IMG/VR virus record: IMGVR_UViG_3300009508_001114
Span: 1 to 61,044 of that record
DNA: 61,044 nt
Origin: a virus
Strand: one strand, 5' to 3'
How positions within the stretch are numbered: the stretch's first letter is position 1; each line of letters begins with the position of its first letter. Positions 8,526-16,831 of the stretch are shown here, in pieces. Below the pieces are notes generated by a model. It did no database searches, was not told the origin of the DNA, and worked only from the letters and a program-made list of their open reading frames with translations. A program made the position numbers and the translations under genes.

Positions 8526-9322
8526 TTTAATGTCCAACTATGTATATATTTGTGTTTTGCAATATTATCTATCTGATCGGTTATGTCTCCCATATATTTT
8601 CCGATTGGAATATATCCTATTGCTAATCTTGGATCGCCCCATTTATAAGGAAGTTTGTGCTTAATTTTTTCGTAACAGTCTAAACAATACTGCTCGAAAT
8701 ACTTTTCTTCCAAAACATTTTTGGGTACTCGATCTTCATCACACCAAAAACTAAACGTGTTTGCACACTTATTAGTTAAAACAATTTGCTCTTCAGGAAC
8801 ATCATAGTCTTTATCTAATACTAGTTCCATAAAGTGTTTGCCAATGTGGGGATAGTGCATATACATCTCACCCTTACGTTTAAACGGTGTGAAAAGATCA
8901 TACCAGCTGTATTCCATATCAACACCTAAGTCATAACAAGCAAACTGGTACGTTTTACCTGATGACCTTTCTAATTCTTCTATATGATGTATTAGCGTAT
9001 TAAATCTTTGCAGCAAAGGCAGTATAACAGGATCATTTACATATATTTCATTATACTTTGGAAATTCTTCGTGTAGCTTATGTTTATCAAGTATATCTGT
9101 GTGAGCTAACCCTATAAGTTCATTTAACTTATCTGTAATGGATTGTAATTCTACTTCCAGACTTGTTACCGACTCGCCAAAGTTTTTAAATATAGTTCTA
9201 TCTATCATACGATTTTCTTGAAAATGCATACGTTGATAGATAGTTTTTGCTACAGGATTATCGTAGAACTCATAACTGAGAGTTAATTGTGCATTAACAC
9301 CTAAGTGTACATCAATTTGCAT
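8522..9322 (-). CDS. Hypothetical phage protein
   Basis: 266 residues, largely helical with several W/Y/H-rich stretches, such as [12 protein letters not shown] and [11 protein letters not shown]. No catalytic motif recognised. It precedes guaC with an ATGA overlap, so the two are likely co-translated. Confidence 0.7.
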   Translation of the reverse strand: MQIDVHLGVNAQLTLSYEFYDNPVAKTIYQRMHFQENRMIDRTIFKNFGESVTSLEVELQSITDKLNELIGLAHTDILDKHKLHEEFPKYNEIYVNDPVILPLLQRFNTLIHHIEELERSSGKTYQFACYDLGVDMEYSWYDLFTPFKRKGEMYMHYPHIGKHFMELVLDKDYDVPEEQIVLTNKCANTFSFWCDEDRVPKNVLEEKYFEQYCLDCYEKIKHKLPYKWGDPRLAIGYIPIGKYMGDITDQIDNIAKHKYIHSWTLK

Positions 9323-9533
9323 TTGTTAGCTGCCTTGTAATAACGCCCGATTCAGTTTCATATTCCCAGCGATTCCATGCATCAGGAGGAAACTGAGGAG
9401 GGGTCCAGGGCACAATTCTGCGTCTTGTCCAGCACTTGCCCCACACACGCTCTCCACCAAGTGTTCTCTTGGGCCACAGTACAAATGTTTTAACCCAAGG
9501 TGTATAGTGTGCGTCTGTGGGGCCTGGATGCAT
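9312..9533 (-). CDS. Small W/R-rich hypothetical protein
   Basis: 73 residues, unusually rich in Trp, Arg and Pro (WTRRRIVPWTPPQFPPDAW). No family recognised. Overlaps both neighbours. Confidence 0.65.
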   Translation of the reverse strand: MHPGPTDAHYTPWVKTFVLWPKRTLGGERVWGKCWTRRRIVPWTPPQFPPDAWNRWEYETESGVITRQLTNAN

Positions 9534-10378
9534 TAAGCTGATTCAGTCTGTTCTGCTTGCCACTCCAGAAAATCCTGATGTTCCTCTATAGCTTCTTTGA
9601 TAGCATCGCCATCTGGTTCAAACAATGACTGTGGGTCATGCCACTTCTTGTTCATCCAACTGGTTTGAACATACATGCCTTTACCAGTTGTGTCTGCACC
9701 GCTGAAGTCAATTTCCAGTGCTACACCATCGTACCAGTATGCTTCAATGATTGTTGCTAGATCTGTTTCAACTTGTCCAACACAAAACTTATCAGGATCA
9801 AAGTCTTCGCCGTCTGTGACAACATACACATCACCAAAGCCGCCCTTCTCTGCACTGTGAACACTTAGAACTGGAACAAAATGCTGTGCAGTCTCTTCCT
9901 CATCCCAGTCTGGCTCACTATGATTAGCGTAGGCTTCACGACTATACAGAGCATGGGTGTATTCATGACCTTGTTCAGTGTCGTCTAGCTCCTCATACAT
10001 ACTTGTGCTGTAATCGTAGTCAGTGCCTTCTTTCCAACAAACTTCGCCGTATCTAAGTTCAGCATCTTGATGCAATTTAATTTCAACTGAATAATAAGTG
10101 TTGTCAGCGTAAGGACCATTGATGTGTTCAATATCGTCAATCTCAGACCAATCTGGATTTGGGTTTTCTGGATCATACATTAAAGCTGGGCTATCTGGAT
10201 CACAATCTTCGCTATCTTCCCAGGAAACATTGTGGATATGATCCATCAATTCAGCGTCGTCACCAGGGTCTTCCATCTTGTCTTGCCAGTACTCCATGAA
10301 ATCTTGACTGACTTCACCAATGGTAAGTTCGCCGCCATAACGACCAGTGTAAATTTTAAAGATACGTTGATTGACCAT
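9533..10378 (-). CDS. Large acidic early protein
   Basis: 281 residues, very acidic (many D and E), beginning MVNQRIFKIYTGRYGGELTI. It shares the MVNQ(R)... style start with the gene at 18945. Acidic early proteins of phages often mimic DNA or bind host proteins, but nothing specific can be named. It is directly behind a strong early promoter with a GAAGGAAG ribosome site. Confidence 0.75.
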   Translation of the reverse strand: MVNQRIFKIYTGRYGGELTIGEVSQDFMEYWQDKMEDPGDDAELMDHIHNVSWEDSEDCDPDSPALMYDPENPNPDWSEIDDIEHINGPYADNTYYSVEIKLHQDAELRYGEVCWKEGTDYDYSTSMYEELDDTEQGHEYTHALYSREAYANHSEPDWDEEETAQHFVPVLSVHSAEKGGFGDVYVVTDGEDFDPDKFCVGQVETDLATIIEAYWYDGVALEIDFSGADTTGKGMYVQTSWMNKKWHDPQSLFEPDGDAIKEAIEEHQDFLEWQAEQTESA

Positions 10379-10413
10379 AAAAAAACTTCCTTCTTTAATT
10401 AATGTACCCGTTT

Positions 10414-10441
10414 ATTATAGCAAATATTCAGGATATGTCAA
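10414..10441 (-). promoter_or_regulatory. Sigma70-type early promoter with upstream box
   Basis: TTGACA (10436-10441), 16-base spacer, TATAAT (10414-10419). Directly upstream stands one copy of the box ATCAAnnACTTAnAGC shared with other early promoters. Confidence 0.85.
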
Positions 10442-10478
10442 GCTATAAGTTGTTGATTTTATTAGGGTTTTATCTTAA

Positions 10479-10895
10479 CTATTTTACAAATTTTGTACTA
10501 TATCTTTGCCCATTATGGGTAAATGTTATGGTGCTGTGATCATAAACTTGATGTGATCTGACTTTGTATTTGGTTTCATTCTCACACACAATTCTGCTTG
10601 TGGCTCGTGCATTCGATCTTCCGTTGGCAATCAGACCACCTAAAATAATGCCTGCTGCTGTGGCTTCTGTGTCTTTACCAATGGCATTACCAATCGCTCC
10701 GCCAATGATTGCACCTTTAACTGTGTCACCAGTCTTGTCCCCACCTGAAATAACTTCTCTACAAACTTGCTCAACATATGGATCATAGATTGTTTCTGTT
10801 CTAAAATGATCCTCGATTGTGTGATTTTGATTTGCTGATGCTGATTCTGCTGCAAACATCAAAAGAACTACTGCTGCTACTTTCCTTAAATCCAT
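10479..10895 (-). CDS. Exported glycine-zipper protein
   Basis: 138 residues. Signal peptide at 1-21 (KVAAVVLLMFAAESASA), then a glycine-zipper hairpin around 58-92 (GAIIGGAIGNAIG ... AAGIILGGLIANG), as in the 17-kDa/SlyB-type outer-membrane proteins. Such proteins insert into or span between membranes. In a phage it might alter the envelope or help lysis or exclusion. Start overlaps the GGCT gene. Confidence 0.75.
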   Translation of the reverse strand: MDLRKVAAVVLLMFAAESASANQNHTIEDHFRTETIYDPYVEQVCREVISGGDKTGDTVKGAIIGGAIGNAIGKDTEATAAGIILGGLIANGRSNARATSRIVCENETKYKVRSHQVYDHSTITFTHNGQRYSTKFVK

Positions 10896-11254
10896 TCTAC
10901 AACTCCTTCCATTATTGGCTTAATTTTTTCATGATTATATCTTTCCACATCAGGCAAGTAATACATCCAGGCTGTTCCTAATGTGGTTGTTACCTCTGTT
11001 CTACTATAAAAGTCTGGATAACCTTCTATCCAATCCAATGCCTCAAACACAGCATCATCCACATTCCAAACTTCGCCCATTATTCTATTATTACCAGACA
11101 ACTTCGCTGCCGGAAACGCACCTAATGAAACCATATCAAATTCAGGTTCTGTAGTCATTGCTTCACCGTGTAACTTAGCTGTGGGGAATTTATCCATTCC
11201 TCTGATTACACTACCGGCTTTAAGTGTACCATATACAAAAACTTTATGCGTCAT
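10886..11254 (-). CDS. Gamma-glutamylcyclotransferase-like protein
   Basis: 122 residues. The YGTLKAG motif at residues 8-14, VSLGAFPA, the strand GEVWNVDD and the LDWIEGYP segment, whose Glu is the catalytic acid in the family, define the GGCT/AIG2 fold. Family members release 5-oxoproline from gamma-glutamyl amino acids or amines. The substrate here cannot be told. Confidence 0.85.
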   Translation of the reverse strand: MTHKVFVYGTLKAGSVIRGMDKFPTAKLHGEAMTTEPEFDMVSLGAFPAAKLSGNNRIMGEVWNVDDAVFEALDWIEGYPDFYSRTEVTTTLGTAWMYYLPDVERYNHEKIKPIMEGVVEWI

Positions 11255-11459
11255 TGATCTGTTCTTCCAATGCTTTAATACGTTGATTCATTAATGATAA
11301 CAGACGACTGCTGTCTGCGTCAAGTGCTTTTGCACTACTGGTTATTGCCATACCTTCGAGTTCATCTATCTTTGCATTGAGATCTGCAATAATCTGATTT
11401 TTCTCTGTGATTACTTCCAGTAATTCTATTTTGGTCATCTGTGTGGTTGATTTCTTCAT
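11244..11459 (-). CDS. Small coiled-coil protein
   Basis: 71 residues from the ATG at 11459 (MKKSTTQMTKIELL). Two helical stretches with heptads (EKNQIIADLNAKIDELEG and NQRIKALEEQI) suggest a coiled coil. No enzyme motif. Overlaps the next gene by 11 bases; the longer frame from 11495 would overlap the upstream membrane protein. Confidence 0.6.
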   Translation of the reverse strand: MKKSTTQMTKIELLEVITEKNQIIADLNAKIDELEGMAITSSAKALDADSSRLLSLMNQRIKALEEQINDA

Positions 11460-11473
11460 ACTATTACTTATTT

Positions 11474-11662
11474 TTATACTAATAGAATAAACCAAAATGC
11501 GGCTGCAATTTCAAACAGTTTACTGAACACCCACAACGCTATGGGGAAGATCAATAAAAATCCAATAATAAACAACAGGAATTTAAAAATAGCACCAATA
11601 AGTGTACCAGCAAATTTAAATGTAATAAAGACGATTAATAACAGTCCGAGTAATTCTAACAT
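11474..11662 (-). CDS. Two-helix integral membrane protein
   Basis: 62 residues, almost wholly hydrophobic, with at least two transmembrane stretches. No charged C-terminus typical of holins, though a holin-like role is possible. Overlaps the HAD gene. Confidence 0.65.
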   Translation of the reverse strand: MLELLGLLLIVFITFKFAGTLIGAIFKFLLFIIGFLLIFPIALWVFSKLFEIAAAFWFILLV

Positions 11663-12267
11663 GCTGATACCTTTACATCAAACATAATTGCTTGGTAAAC
11701 GTCCTCCCAATTTTTAGCACGAAGTGCTGACCCAGTGTAGCGTTTGTTCCAATCCTGCTCCATTAGAATGCTACGATATCCTAGCTCTAACCCTACATTA
11801 GCATTCTCAATCTTGTCTTCAATCCACCAAGCACCATAATGATTTTCTTGCATTTGAGTTAAAACCGTATCCTTGGGTGCGGCAGTGTCCAAACACATTA
11901 CATACATAAAAGCATCACCAAACAGTCTTTCTAAATTCTGCTCTCTGGCCTTTTTTGCAAAGGGATCTAAACTGAGACTGGTAATTGCTATAAATTTGTA
12001 ACCGTGTTTTTCATTTAGCAATCTGATGTAATGCCTGCTGTCTAACAAAGCATCTAGATAACCAATAGCCGCACTGTCATTAAACTCACAAACAAGTTGA
12101 CTAGCAATGTCTTTATTAATTCCAAAAGTTTCAGCAACACTGTAATTGTGGGTGGTGCTATCAATAGGTGACATACTTTTTTTAGTATGCATCCAGTGGA
12201 AAAATGAAGTTCGCCAATCGAGGCAAACTCCATCAATATCAGTTAAAATAAAATCTTTAACTTGCAT
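11656..12267 (-). CDS. HAD-superfamily phosphatase
   Basis: 203 residues. Motif I is DIDGVCLDW with nucleophile Asp10 and acid Asp12; motif II is the ITS near 95-97; a Lys follows around 106; motif IV-like acidic WWIEDKIENA is at about 148-157. This fits small phage HADs such as 5'-nucleotidases or polynucleotide 3'-phosphatase domains. The substrate is unknown. Confidence 0.8.
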   Translation of the reverse strand: MQVKDFILTDIDGVCLDWRTSFFHWMHTKKSMSPIDSTTHNYSVAETFGINKDIASQLVCEFNDSAAIGYLDALLDSRHYIRLLNEKHGYKFIAITSLSLDPFAKKAREQNLERLFGDAFMYVMCLDTAAPKDTVLTQMQENHYGAWWIEDKIENANVGLELGYRSILMEQDWNKRYTGSALRAKNWEDVYQAIMFDVKVSAC

Positions 12268-12488
12268 TACGCCACTCTCTCTATTTTCATTTCACCAACC
12301 ACACCAATAACGTCAGTGGCATGTACCAAAATGCTCTCGCCAACTTCACGACTGATACCAGCATGGCGGATTTCATTTTCTAAACAGATTAAGTAGTTGA
12401 CATCTACTGATTGAGTAATAACACCCTTAACTGGGATATCACCCAAATACATAGCGAGAATTTGCTTACCAACTTCAATTCCAAACAT
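12267..12488 (-). CDS. Small early protein, REVGES family
   Basis: 73 residues, beta-rich. The segments KGVITQS and ISREVGESILVHA recur in the 78-residue protein at 41285-41521 (GKITQS, IIREVGESSL). Both are early genes in the small-gene clusters. No function known; the pattern suggests a small barrel. Confidence 0.7.
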   Translation of the reverse strand: MFGIEVGKQILAMYLGDIPVKGVITQSVDVNYLICLENEIRHAGISREVGESILVHATDVIGVVGEMKIERVA

Positions 12489-12521
12489 GTTTTTCTGCTC
12501 TTTTATTTAATATACTCAGTT

Positions 12522-12549
12522 ATTATAGCAAAAAGGACAGATGTGTCAA
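12522..12549 (-). promoter_or_regulatory. Sigma70-type early promoter with tandem boxes
   Basis: TTGACA (12544-12549), 16-base spacer, TATAAT (12522-12527). Two copies of ATCAATAACTTAnA stand upstream, 36 bases apart, extending to about 12603. Confidence 0.85.
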
Positions 12550-12622
12550 GCTCTAAGTTATTGATTCTATTAGAGTTTTAAATTATTTGTAAGTTATTGA
12601 TTTTGTTAGTGTTATTATGGAT

Positions 12623-12841
12623 TTAGACAAAAGTTTTTTTAATAAACAGCCCTGCTTCTGACTTTGTTCTAAAATATCTGTTGTGTGTACCCAATTTGCG
12701 TTGTTTAGCCCATTGGGTGTCAAGAACTTTAATATATGGTTGGTGTCCGGGTGCTTCGACTAATTCGGCAAGCACATCACCATTGCGATGACTTACTCTT
12801 AGCGTAATAAAATTTTGATTTTTTACTTTTTCGATATTCAT
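12623..12841 (-). CDS. Hypothetical basic protein
   Basis: 72 residues from the ATG at 12841 (MNIEKVKNQNFITLRV). A GTG at 12865 would extend it but would put the late promoter inside the gene. The pattern (RNGDVLAELVEA, GHQPYIKVLD) is beta-rich with a basic end. The late box ends 5 bases before the ATG, so the mRNA is predicted to be leaderless. Confidence 0.65.
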   Translation of the reverse strand: MNIEKVKNQNFITLRVSHRNGDVLAELVEAPGHQPYIKVLDTQWAKQRKLGTHNRYFRTKSEAGLFIKKTFV

Positions 12842-12842
12842 A

Positions 12843-13022
12843 CTAATATTTATCTTTCTTGTCACGTACAGTTAACAAACCCTGATATAAACTAAATATT
12901 CTTTTGTTTGTAGTTAGTTCTGCACCGTTAAAATCTACTATTTTTTCTTTACCATCTTTTTCTATATGTTCTTTTAACTGGCTTAGGCTACTCCACATTC
13001 TTTTTGTATAATCTTTAAGCAT
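12843..13022 (-). CDS. 59-residue hypothetical protein
   Basis: ATG at 13022 overlaps the end of the dCMP deaminase gene by 8 bases; stop TAG at 12843-12845 abuts the next gene. The product MLKDYTKRMWSSLSQLKEHI... is charged and helical. The steady coding pattern and tight packing support it. Confidence 0.6.
   Translation of the reverse strand: MLKDYTKRMWSSLSQLKEHIEKDGKEKIVDFNGAELTTNKRIFSLYQGLLTVRDKKDKY
12847..12854 (-). promoter_or_regulatory. T4-type late promoter, leaderless
   Basis: GATAAATA inside the end of the 59-codon gene; exactly 5 bases to the ATG at 12841. Confidence 0.65.
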
Positions 13023-13494
13023 GTATTTGCTCCAGTTCTATTCCGCTCTTTAACATAAAATCTTTGCCAGGACCTTTCCTAGCTTGATATTCAATGCGGT
13101 AATATACCTTACTTATTCCACTTTGGTATATTAGTTTAGCACAGTCAATGCAGGGTAGATGAGTACAAAATATGTCTGCGCCTTCACAGCTTTCTGCACT
13201 GCGAGCTACCTTTGCAATAGCATTTGTTTCAGCATGTAGTACTTCTGGTTTACTCTTATACTTTACATATGTATCCCTGTCTAGCATATCAATTTCGTCA
13301 ATATGCTCTGCCCAATGAGGTAGTTCATAATCTTCGCATTCGTTATCCCAACCTGACGGCATTCCATTGTAGCCAATACTGATAATGCGATTGTCCTTAA
13401 CAATAATACAACCAACTTGTGCTCTTTTGGCTGAACTTAATTGTGCAAAGCGTTCCGCAACATCCATGAATGCTAATTTAAATTTATCTTTCAT
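13015..13494 (-). CDS. dCMP deaminase
   Basis: 159 residues from the ATG at 13494 (TAATG overlap, GGAG upstream). Converts dCMP to dUMP for thymidylate synthesis. Zinc ligands and catalytic Glu are intact: HAE at 87-89 and PCIDC with Cys115 and Cys118. The N-terminal GCIIVKDNRIISIGYNGMP strand is typical of deoxycytidylate deaminases. It complements NrdAB encoded elsewhere in the window. Confidence 0.92.
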   Translation of the reverse strand: MKDKFKLAFMDVAERFAQLSSAKRAQVGCIIVKDNRIISIGYNGMPSGWDNECEDYELPHWAEHIDEIDMLDRDTYVKYKSKPEVLHAETNAIAKVARSAESCEGADIFCTHLPCIDCAKLIYQSGISKVYYRIEYQARKGPGKDFMLKSGIELEQIHA

Positions 13495-14012
13495 TATGCG
13501 GACTCCAACATCCATACGCTAAGTTCGCCTACTTCTATTCTTCCTGGTTGATTAATACACCAAGAAACCAGCTCTGCTGCTTGTTGTTCACTCATTGAAG
13601 CAGCAGATTTGTGATTGTCACCAAATCGTCCTAGATTAACATTTACCATTTTGCATTTACGTGGAAGGTAAAGTAGTTCAAGAAATTTTTCTCTAGCTTG
13701 TCTTTTAGACAATGCGTCCACATCTTGACGGCTACCGAGAGCTATCATGCTGCTTATGTTCACAATAGTTTTAGTTGGGTTGTCGTGCCACTGATGCCAC
13801 ATTTGTTCAAACAGATATTGCTGTGCTGTTTCATGATATGCATTATTAATAAACACATCACAATCTATGATTTGGTTAATGATACTGTCAGCGTCATTTT
13901 CGATCTGATACCCAGTACTTCTGGAAAATCCCAAGGAACCAGGGTATAGTTCGTATAGTGCTTTACCTAACCCTCTTGTATGTCCTGTTATTGCTAAAGT
14001 CTTATTTTTCAT
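13494..14012 (-). CDS. Short-chain dehydrogenase-like protein, degenerate active site
   Basis: 172 residues, shorter than classical SDRs (about 250). The NAD(P) loop TGHTRGLGKAL (residues 9-19), NNAY and NISSM are clear. At the active site the YxxxK pair reads DALSK: Lys is kept but Tyr is replaced by Asp. It may bind nucleotide or have lost oxidoreductase activity. Overlaps the deaminase gene by a base. Confidence 0.75.
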   Translation of the reverse strand: MKNKTLAITGHTRGLGKALYELYPGSLGFSRSTGYQIENDADSIINQIIDCDVFINNAYHETAQQYLFEQMWHQWHDNPTKTIVNISSMIALGSRQDVDALSKRQAREKFLELLYLPRKCKMVNVNLGRFGDNHKSAASMSEQQAAELVSWCINQPGRIEVGELSVWMLESA

Positions 14013-14166
14013 TACCTTCCTCCAATAATTTATATGGGGTTCCCGGTACTAAGTTTAATTCAATCCATTCTAAACATTTGCCGCAGCCAGACCCACATAC
14101 TTTACGTGCTTGAGGACTTTCTTTGTACTCTCTCTGTGTTATACTTTTACAAATACAGACATACAT
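14002..14166 (-). CDS. Bfd-like [2Fe-2S] ferredoxin
   Basis: 54 residues from the ATG at 14166. MYVCICKSIT with Cys4 and Cys6, then CGSGCGKC with Cys28 and Cys31 (and Cys24), follows the CxC...CxxC order of bacterioferritin-associated ferredoxin. Bfd reduces bacterioferritin iron so that it is released. With IscU and IscA in the same window it points to phage handling of iron or Fe-S clusters. Confidence 0.75.
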   Translation of the reverse strand: MYVCICKSITQREYKESPQARKVCGSGCGKCLEWIELNLVPGTPYKLLEEGNEK

Positions 14167-14167
14167 T

Positions 14168-14605
14168 TTATGAAACTTCTGCAACACGTTTTCTCAAACT
14201 GGTTGAACTAAAACTGTGGTCTCTGCCGTTGAACACAAGTTTAATACTACGTTGTTTACAAATGTCCTTTCCAGTAAACGCTTTGTCCTTGTATTCAACT
14301 CCAAGTACTCTCACATTTATTGGTAATGTTAAAAATAAATCCTCCAAATCACGTTCTGTGTTATATACAACAATTTCGTCTACATATTTTACAGCACTGA
14401 GTTGAATTTGTCTTTCTATAATACTTTGTACAGGAGGATTTTTTGATTTTGGGCGATCAATAGTGGGGTCGTTTTGCAACCCCACTATCAAAAAATCGCA
14501 GTGATGTTTTGCTTCTTCAAGCATTGTGATGTGTCCAGCGTGTAGTAAATCAAATGTACTACACGTAAAACCTATCTTGCCGCAATCCTTATAATCTAAC
14601 TTCAT
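14168..14605 (-). CDS. Cytidylyltransferase-like nucleotidyltransferase
   Basis: 145 residues. GFTCSTFDLLHAGH at 12-25 is the first HxGH motif, PVQSIIER corresponds to the RxxSxxER strand and the C-terminal SSTSLRKR is the ISSTxxR motif. Length and motif order fit glycerol-3-phosphate or ethanolamine-phosphate cytidylyltransferase or FAD synthetase-like enzymes. The substrate cannot be told. Ends 2 bases before the Bfd-like gene. Confidence 0.85.
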   Translation of the reverse strand: MKLDYKDCGKIGFTCSTFDLLHAGHITMLEEAKHHCDFLIVGLQNDPTIDRPKSKNPPVQSIIERQIQLSAVKYVDEIVVYNTERDLEDLFLTLPINVRVLGVEYKDKAFTGKDICKQRSIKLVFNGRDHSFSSTSLRKRVAEVS

Positions 14606-15141
14606 GCACGTTTGGCTTGATCAGACTGAAGCCATGTTAGCATAGTTTGTGCGTCAGACACCATAAATGGATCGCTAGGGGAATTATCCATTAGACCAGG
14701 TTCTTGCCAAAGATTTTCAATAATACCATTATTTGCAACGAAACTGTATCTCCAACTTCGTGATCCAAAGCCTAAGTTGTCCTTGTTTACTAACATGCCC
14801 ATCTTACGAGTAAATTCGGCGCTGCCATCTGGTAACGGTTTTACATTTTGTACGCCCATGCTTTTTAGCCAAGAATTCATAGTAAAACTGTCATTAACAC
14901 TGAGGCAGTACACTTCATCAATGCCACAATCCTTTAACTGATTATATGCTTCTTCATATCCAGGCAAGTGAGTGCTTGAACATGTAGGTGTAAATGCTCC
15001 AGGTAATGCAAATAGTGCAATGCGTTTTTCAGAAAAAATTTCTGTGGTGGTTAAGTCTTTCCAAGCAAATCCAGGTTGTTCGTCTGTTTCAACCCTGGTT
15101 TTGAATGTTACATTTGGTACTGTCATACTAAACATTTTCAT
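14602..15141 (-). CDS. Peroxiredoxin, Prx5 type
   Basis: 179 residues. PGAFTPTCSSTHLPG carries the peroxidatic Cys54 in the Prx5 form; Arg in GSRSWRYSF near 130 is conserved. Reduces hydrogen peroxide and alkyl peroxides. Preceded by AAGGAC. It heads a stress block with ClpS and Hsp20, likely protecting the infected cell. Confidence 0.92.
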   Translation of the reverse strand: MKMFSMTVPNVTFKTRVETDEQPGFAWKDLTTTEIFSEKRIALFALPGAFTPTCSSTHLPGYEEAYNQLKDCGIDEVYCLSVNDSFTMNSWLKSMGVQNVKPLPDGSAEFTRKMGMLVNKDNLGFGSRSWRYSFVANNGIIENLWQEPGLMDNSPSDPFMVSDAQTMLTWLQSDQAKRA

Positions 15142-15159
15142 GTGTGTCCTTATAATAAA

Positions 15160-15456
15160 TTATAGTTTCTGTGATTCCACTTTTAAATTATGTCCGTGAT
15201 AGTTGCAAACAACTATGCACTCGTTAACTTTTTGTTCAGCTATTTCGTAACTGAATACACCAGCACTAGCCTTTCCGCGGGTGTGCACCTCATTAGTTAC
15301 CGTTTTAGCTTCTTCGATAGTCTTATTAAAAATTTCAATTAACAACTGAATTACAAACTCCATAGGAGTGAAGTTGTCATTGTGTATCATAACATGATAC
15401 CTTGAAGGAAATTTTATATCAGTGGATGTTTGTGTCTTTGTTTTTGATTTAGGCAT
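15160..15456 (-). CDS. clpS: ClpS adaptor
   Basis: 98 residues. The core YHVMIHNDNFTPMEFVI, the VHTRGKASAG and VFSYEIAEQKV segments match ClpS, including the NDxxTPMEFV N-degron pocket. ClpS hands N-end-rule substrates to ClpA; the window holds ClpX and ClpP but no ClpA, so host ClpA would be the partner unless phage ClpX is used. Confidence 0.92.
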   Translation of the reverse strand: MPKSKTKTQTSTDIKFPSRYHVMIHNDNFTPMEFVIQLLIEIFNKTIEEAKTVTNEVHTRGKASAGVFSYEIAEQKVNECIVVCNYHGHNLKVESQKL

Positions 15457-15473
15457 AGTGTGTTTTCCAAAGA

Positions 15474-15492
15474 AGGGGGCAAAACGCCCCCT
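15474..15492 (-). terminator. GC-rich hairpin, possible terminator
   Basis: A 7-bp stem (AGGGGGC / GCCCCCT with a 5-base loop) lies between hsp20 and clpS. On the minus strand it is followed by TTCTTT, a weak T-tract, so termination may be partial. Confidence 0.55.
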
Positions 15493-15497
15493 CGCTA

Positions 15498-15965
15498 TTA
15501 CTGATTTATAGCAATGTGTTTTGGCTTTAGTTCTTCTGGAACATGTTGGACTAGTACAACCTTGAGGATACCATCCTTGAGGATTGCTTTTTCTACTTCC
15601 ACGTGGTCTGCCAATTTAAAACTTCTCTGGAAGTTTCTTTCTGCAATGCCCTTGTGAATATATTCAACAGTTGATCCAGCTTCTTCAGCTAATACGCCAC
15701 TTTTGCCAGTAATTTTTAACTGATTTTTCTCTACCACAATATCAATGTCTTGTTCTGTAAACCCAGCACAGGCCATTGTTACTTCATAGGATACGTTACC
15801 CTCTTCAGTTGTGAGCCTAGCTACATTGTAGGGTGGATACCCAGTAGCAGCAGGAAGGGACGGTGCGTCGAAGAAGTCATCGAACAGTTTGTCAAAGCCT
15901 ACGCTCATTTTGTATAATGGTGAGTTTATTAAATCAGATGTAATACGAAGTTGTTTGCTTGTCAT
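15498..15965 (-). CDS. Small heat shock protein (Hsp20/IbpA family)
   Basis: 155 residues. Start of the alpha-crystallin domain at GYPPYNVARL (about 42), then AGFTEQDI, GIAERNFQRSFKLADHV and the C-terminal GILKVVL and KPKHIAIN (the IxI-type tail). ATP-independent holdase. Common in marine T4-like phages. AAAGGAGAT stands before the ATG; a late box and a TATAAT hexamer lie upstream. Confidence 0.93.
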   Translation of the reverse strand: MTSKQLRITSDLINSPLYKMSVGFDKLFDDFFDAPSLPAATGYPPYNVARLTTEEGNVSYEVTMACAGFTEQDIDIVVEKNQLKITGKSGVLAEEAGSTVEYIHKGIAERNFQRSFKLADHVEVEKAILKDGILKVVLVQHVPEELKPKHIAINQ

Positions 15966-16006
15966 GGTAATCTCCTTTTATTTAAGCAAGTTTACGTTTT
16001 AGTAAC

Positions 16007-16053
16007 ATTATAGCACCCTTTTGGCATACTATGTTGTTACGCATTTATTTATC
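16007..16053 (-). promoter_or_regulatory. Late box and TATAAT upstream of hsp20
   Basis: GATAAATA at 16046-16053 fits the late pattern; a TATAAT at 16007-16012 has no good -35. Both face hsp20. Two different start points may be used at different times. Confidence 0.45.
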
Positions 16054-16084
16054 TTTTGAATATAAAGATAAATAAAATTCTTGG

Positions 16085-16525
16085 TCATTTTGCCATAGCC
16101 GAAATCTCAGCGGCGTGTTTCTGATCAATAACGGGAACAGCATTGCTCTTGTGCATGGTTGCAATACCTTTAATAAGTGTACCAGTGTATTGTGGAGACT
16201 CTTTGCGTCTCATACTGTTATCACTGTTACTAAGAGGCTTTGCACTAGGATATGCATGAACCTCACTGGCACGTTCTTTAGCCATACTTGGGGCCGTTTT
16301 AAGCTCACCAAAGTCTGACAATTTAGCAGGGTTACGAATTTTGCTACGACCGAATGTCCAGTCTAGAAATTCATCAAACGGCATCTTGGGTCTGCCAGCA
16401 CTTCGAAGGCCACGATTGTGTTCTTGCCAGTCTAGCTGAAGATCTTTCATTTTGCCCACGGTTAGTTTCTTCCTTTTTTTGCTTGAGTTTATTGAAGATA
16501 GGGTACGCTCTAGATGCATTGTCAT
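16085..16525 (-). CDS. Conserved marine-phage hypothetical
   Basis: 146 residues, basic (SSKKRKKLTVGKMKDL) with a conserved-looking YTGTLIKGIATMHKSNAVPVI-type ending. I associate this ending with hypothetical proteins of marine T4-like phages, but no function is known to me. Lies between a membrane protein and hsp20. Confidence 0.7.
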   Translation of the reverse strand: MTMHLERTLSSINSSKKRKKLTVGKMKDLQLDWQEHNRGLRSAGRPKMPFDEFLDWTFGRSKIRNPAKLSDFGELKTAPSMAKERASEVHAYPSAKPLSNSDNSMRRKESPQYTGTLIKGIATMHKSNAVPVIDQKHAAEISAMAK

Positions 16526-16526
16526 A

Positions 16527-16769
16527 TTATTCTCCAGAGATTATTTCAAATGCTTTATCCACTGCAAGATCACGTTGACGTTTACGCTTCTGGAAAAAAC
16601 CAACAACATCACTCATGGTCTCAGAAAAAACATACATTGTGGCAAACCAACAGCCAGAGAATGCAGTAGCTTCAATGATATCTGTAGCACTAGCCATCTG
16701 CACTGCTGCCCAAATGCAAGTGACAAACATGCCTATTGAAGTTAACGCAGTCATGATAATCCAACCCAT
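16527..16769 (-). CDS. Two-TM membrane protein
   Basis: 80 residues, helices at about 3-25 and 35-55, then a basic tail (QKRKRQRDL). SD AGGAG is not seen, but ATGGAGATTTATTATG gives GGAG 7 bases upstream. An early-type promoter lies directly ahead. Confidence 0.7.
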   Translation of the reverse strand: MGWIIMTALTSIGMFVTCIWAAVQMASATDIIEATAFSGCWFATMYVFSETMSDVVGFFQKRKRQRDLAVDKAFEIISGE

Positions 16770-16796
16770 AATAAATCTCCATGTAATGATGTTTAA

Positions 16797-16824
16797 ATTT
16801 TAGCATATTTATTAGCGTTGTCAA
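16797..16824 (-). promoter_or_regulatory. Sigma70-type promoter with interleaved late box
   Basis: TTGACA (16819-16824), 16-base spacer, TAAAAT (16797-16802). A late-type AATAAATA (16806-16813) lies within the spacer, so one site could serve both phases. Confidence 0.65.
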
Positions 16825-16831
16825 CTGCCGA

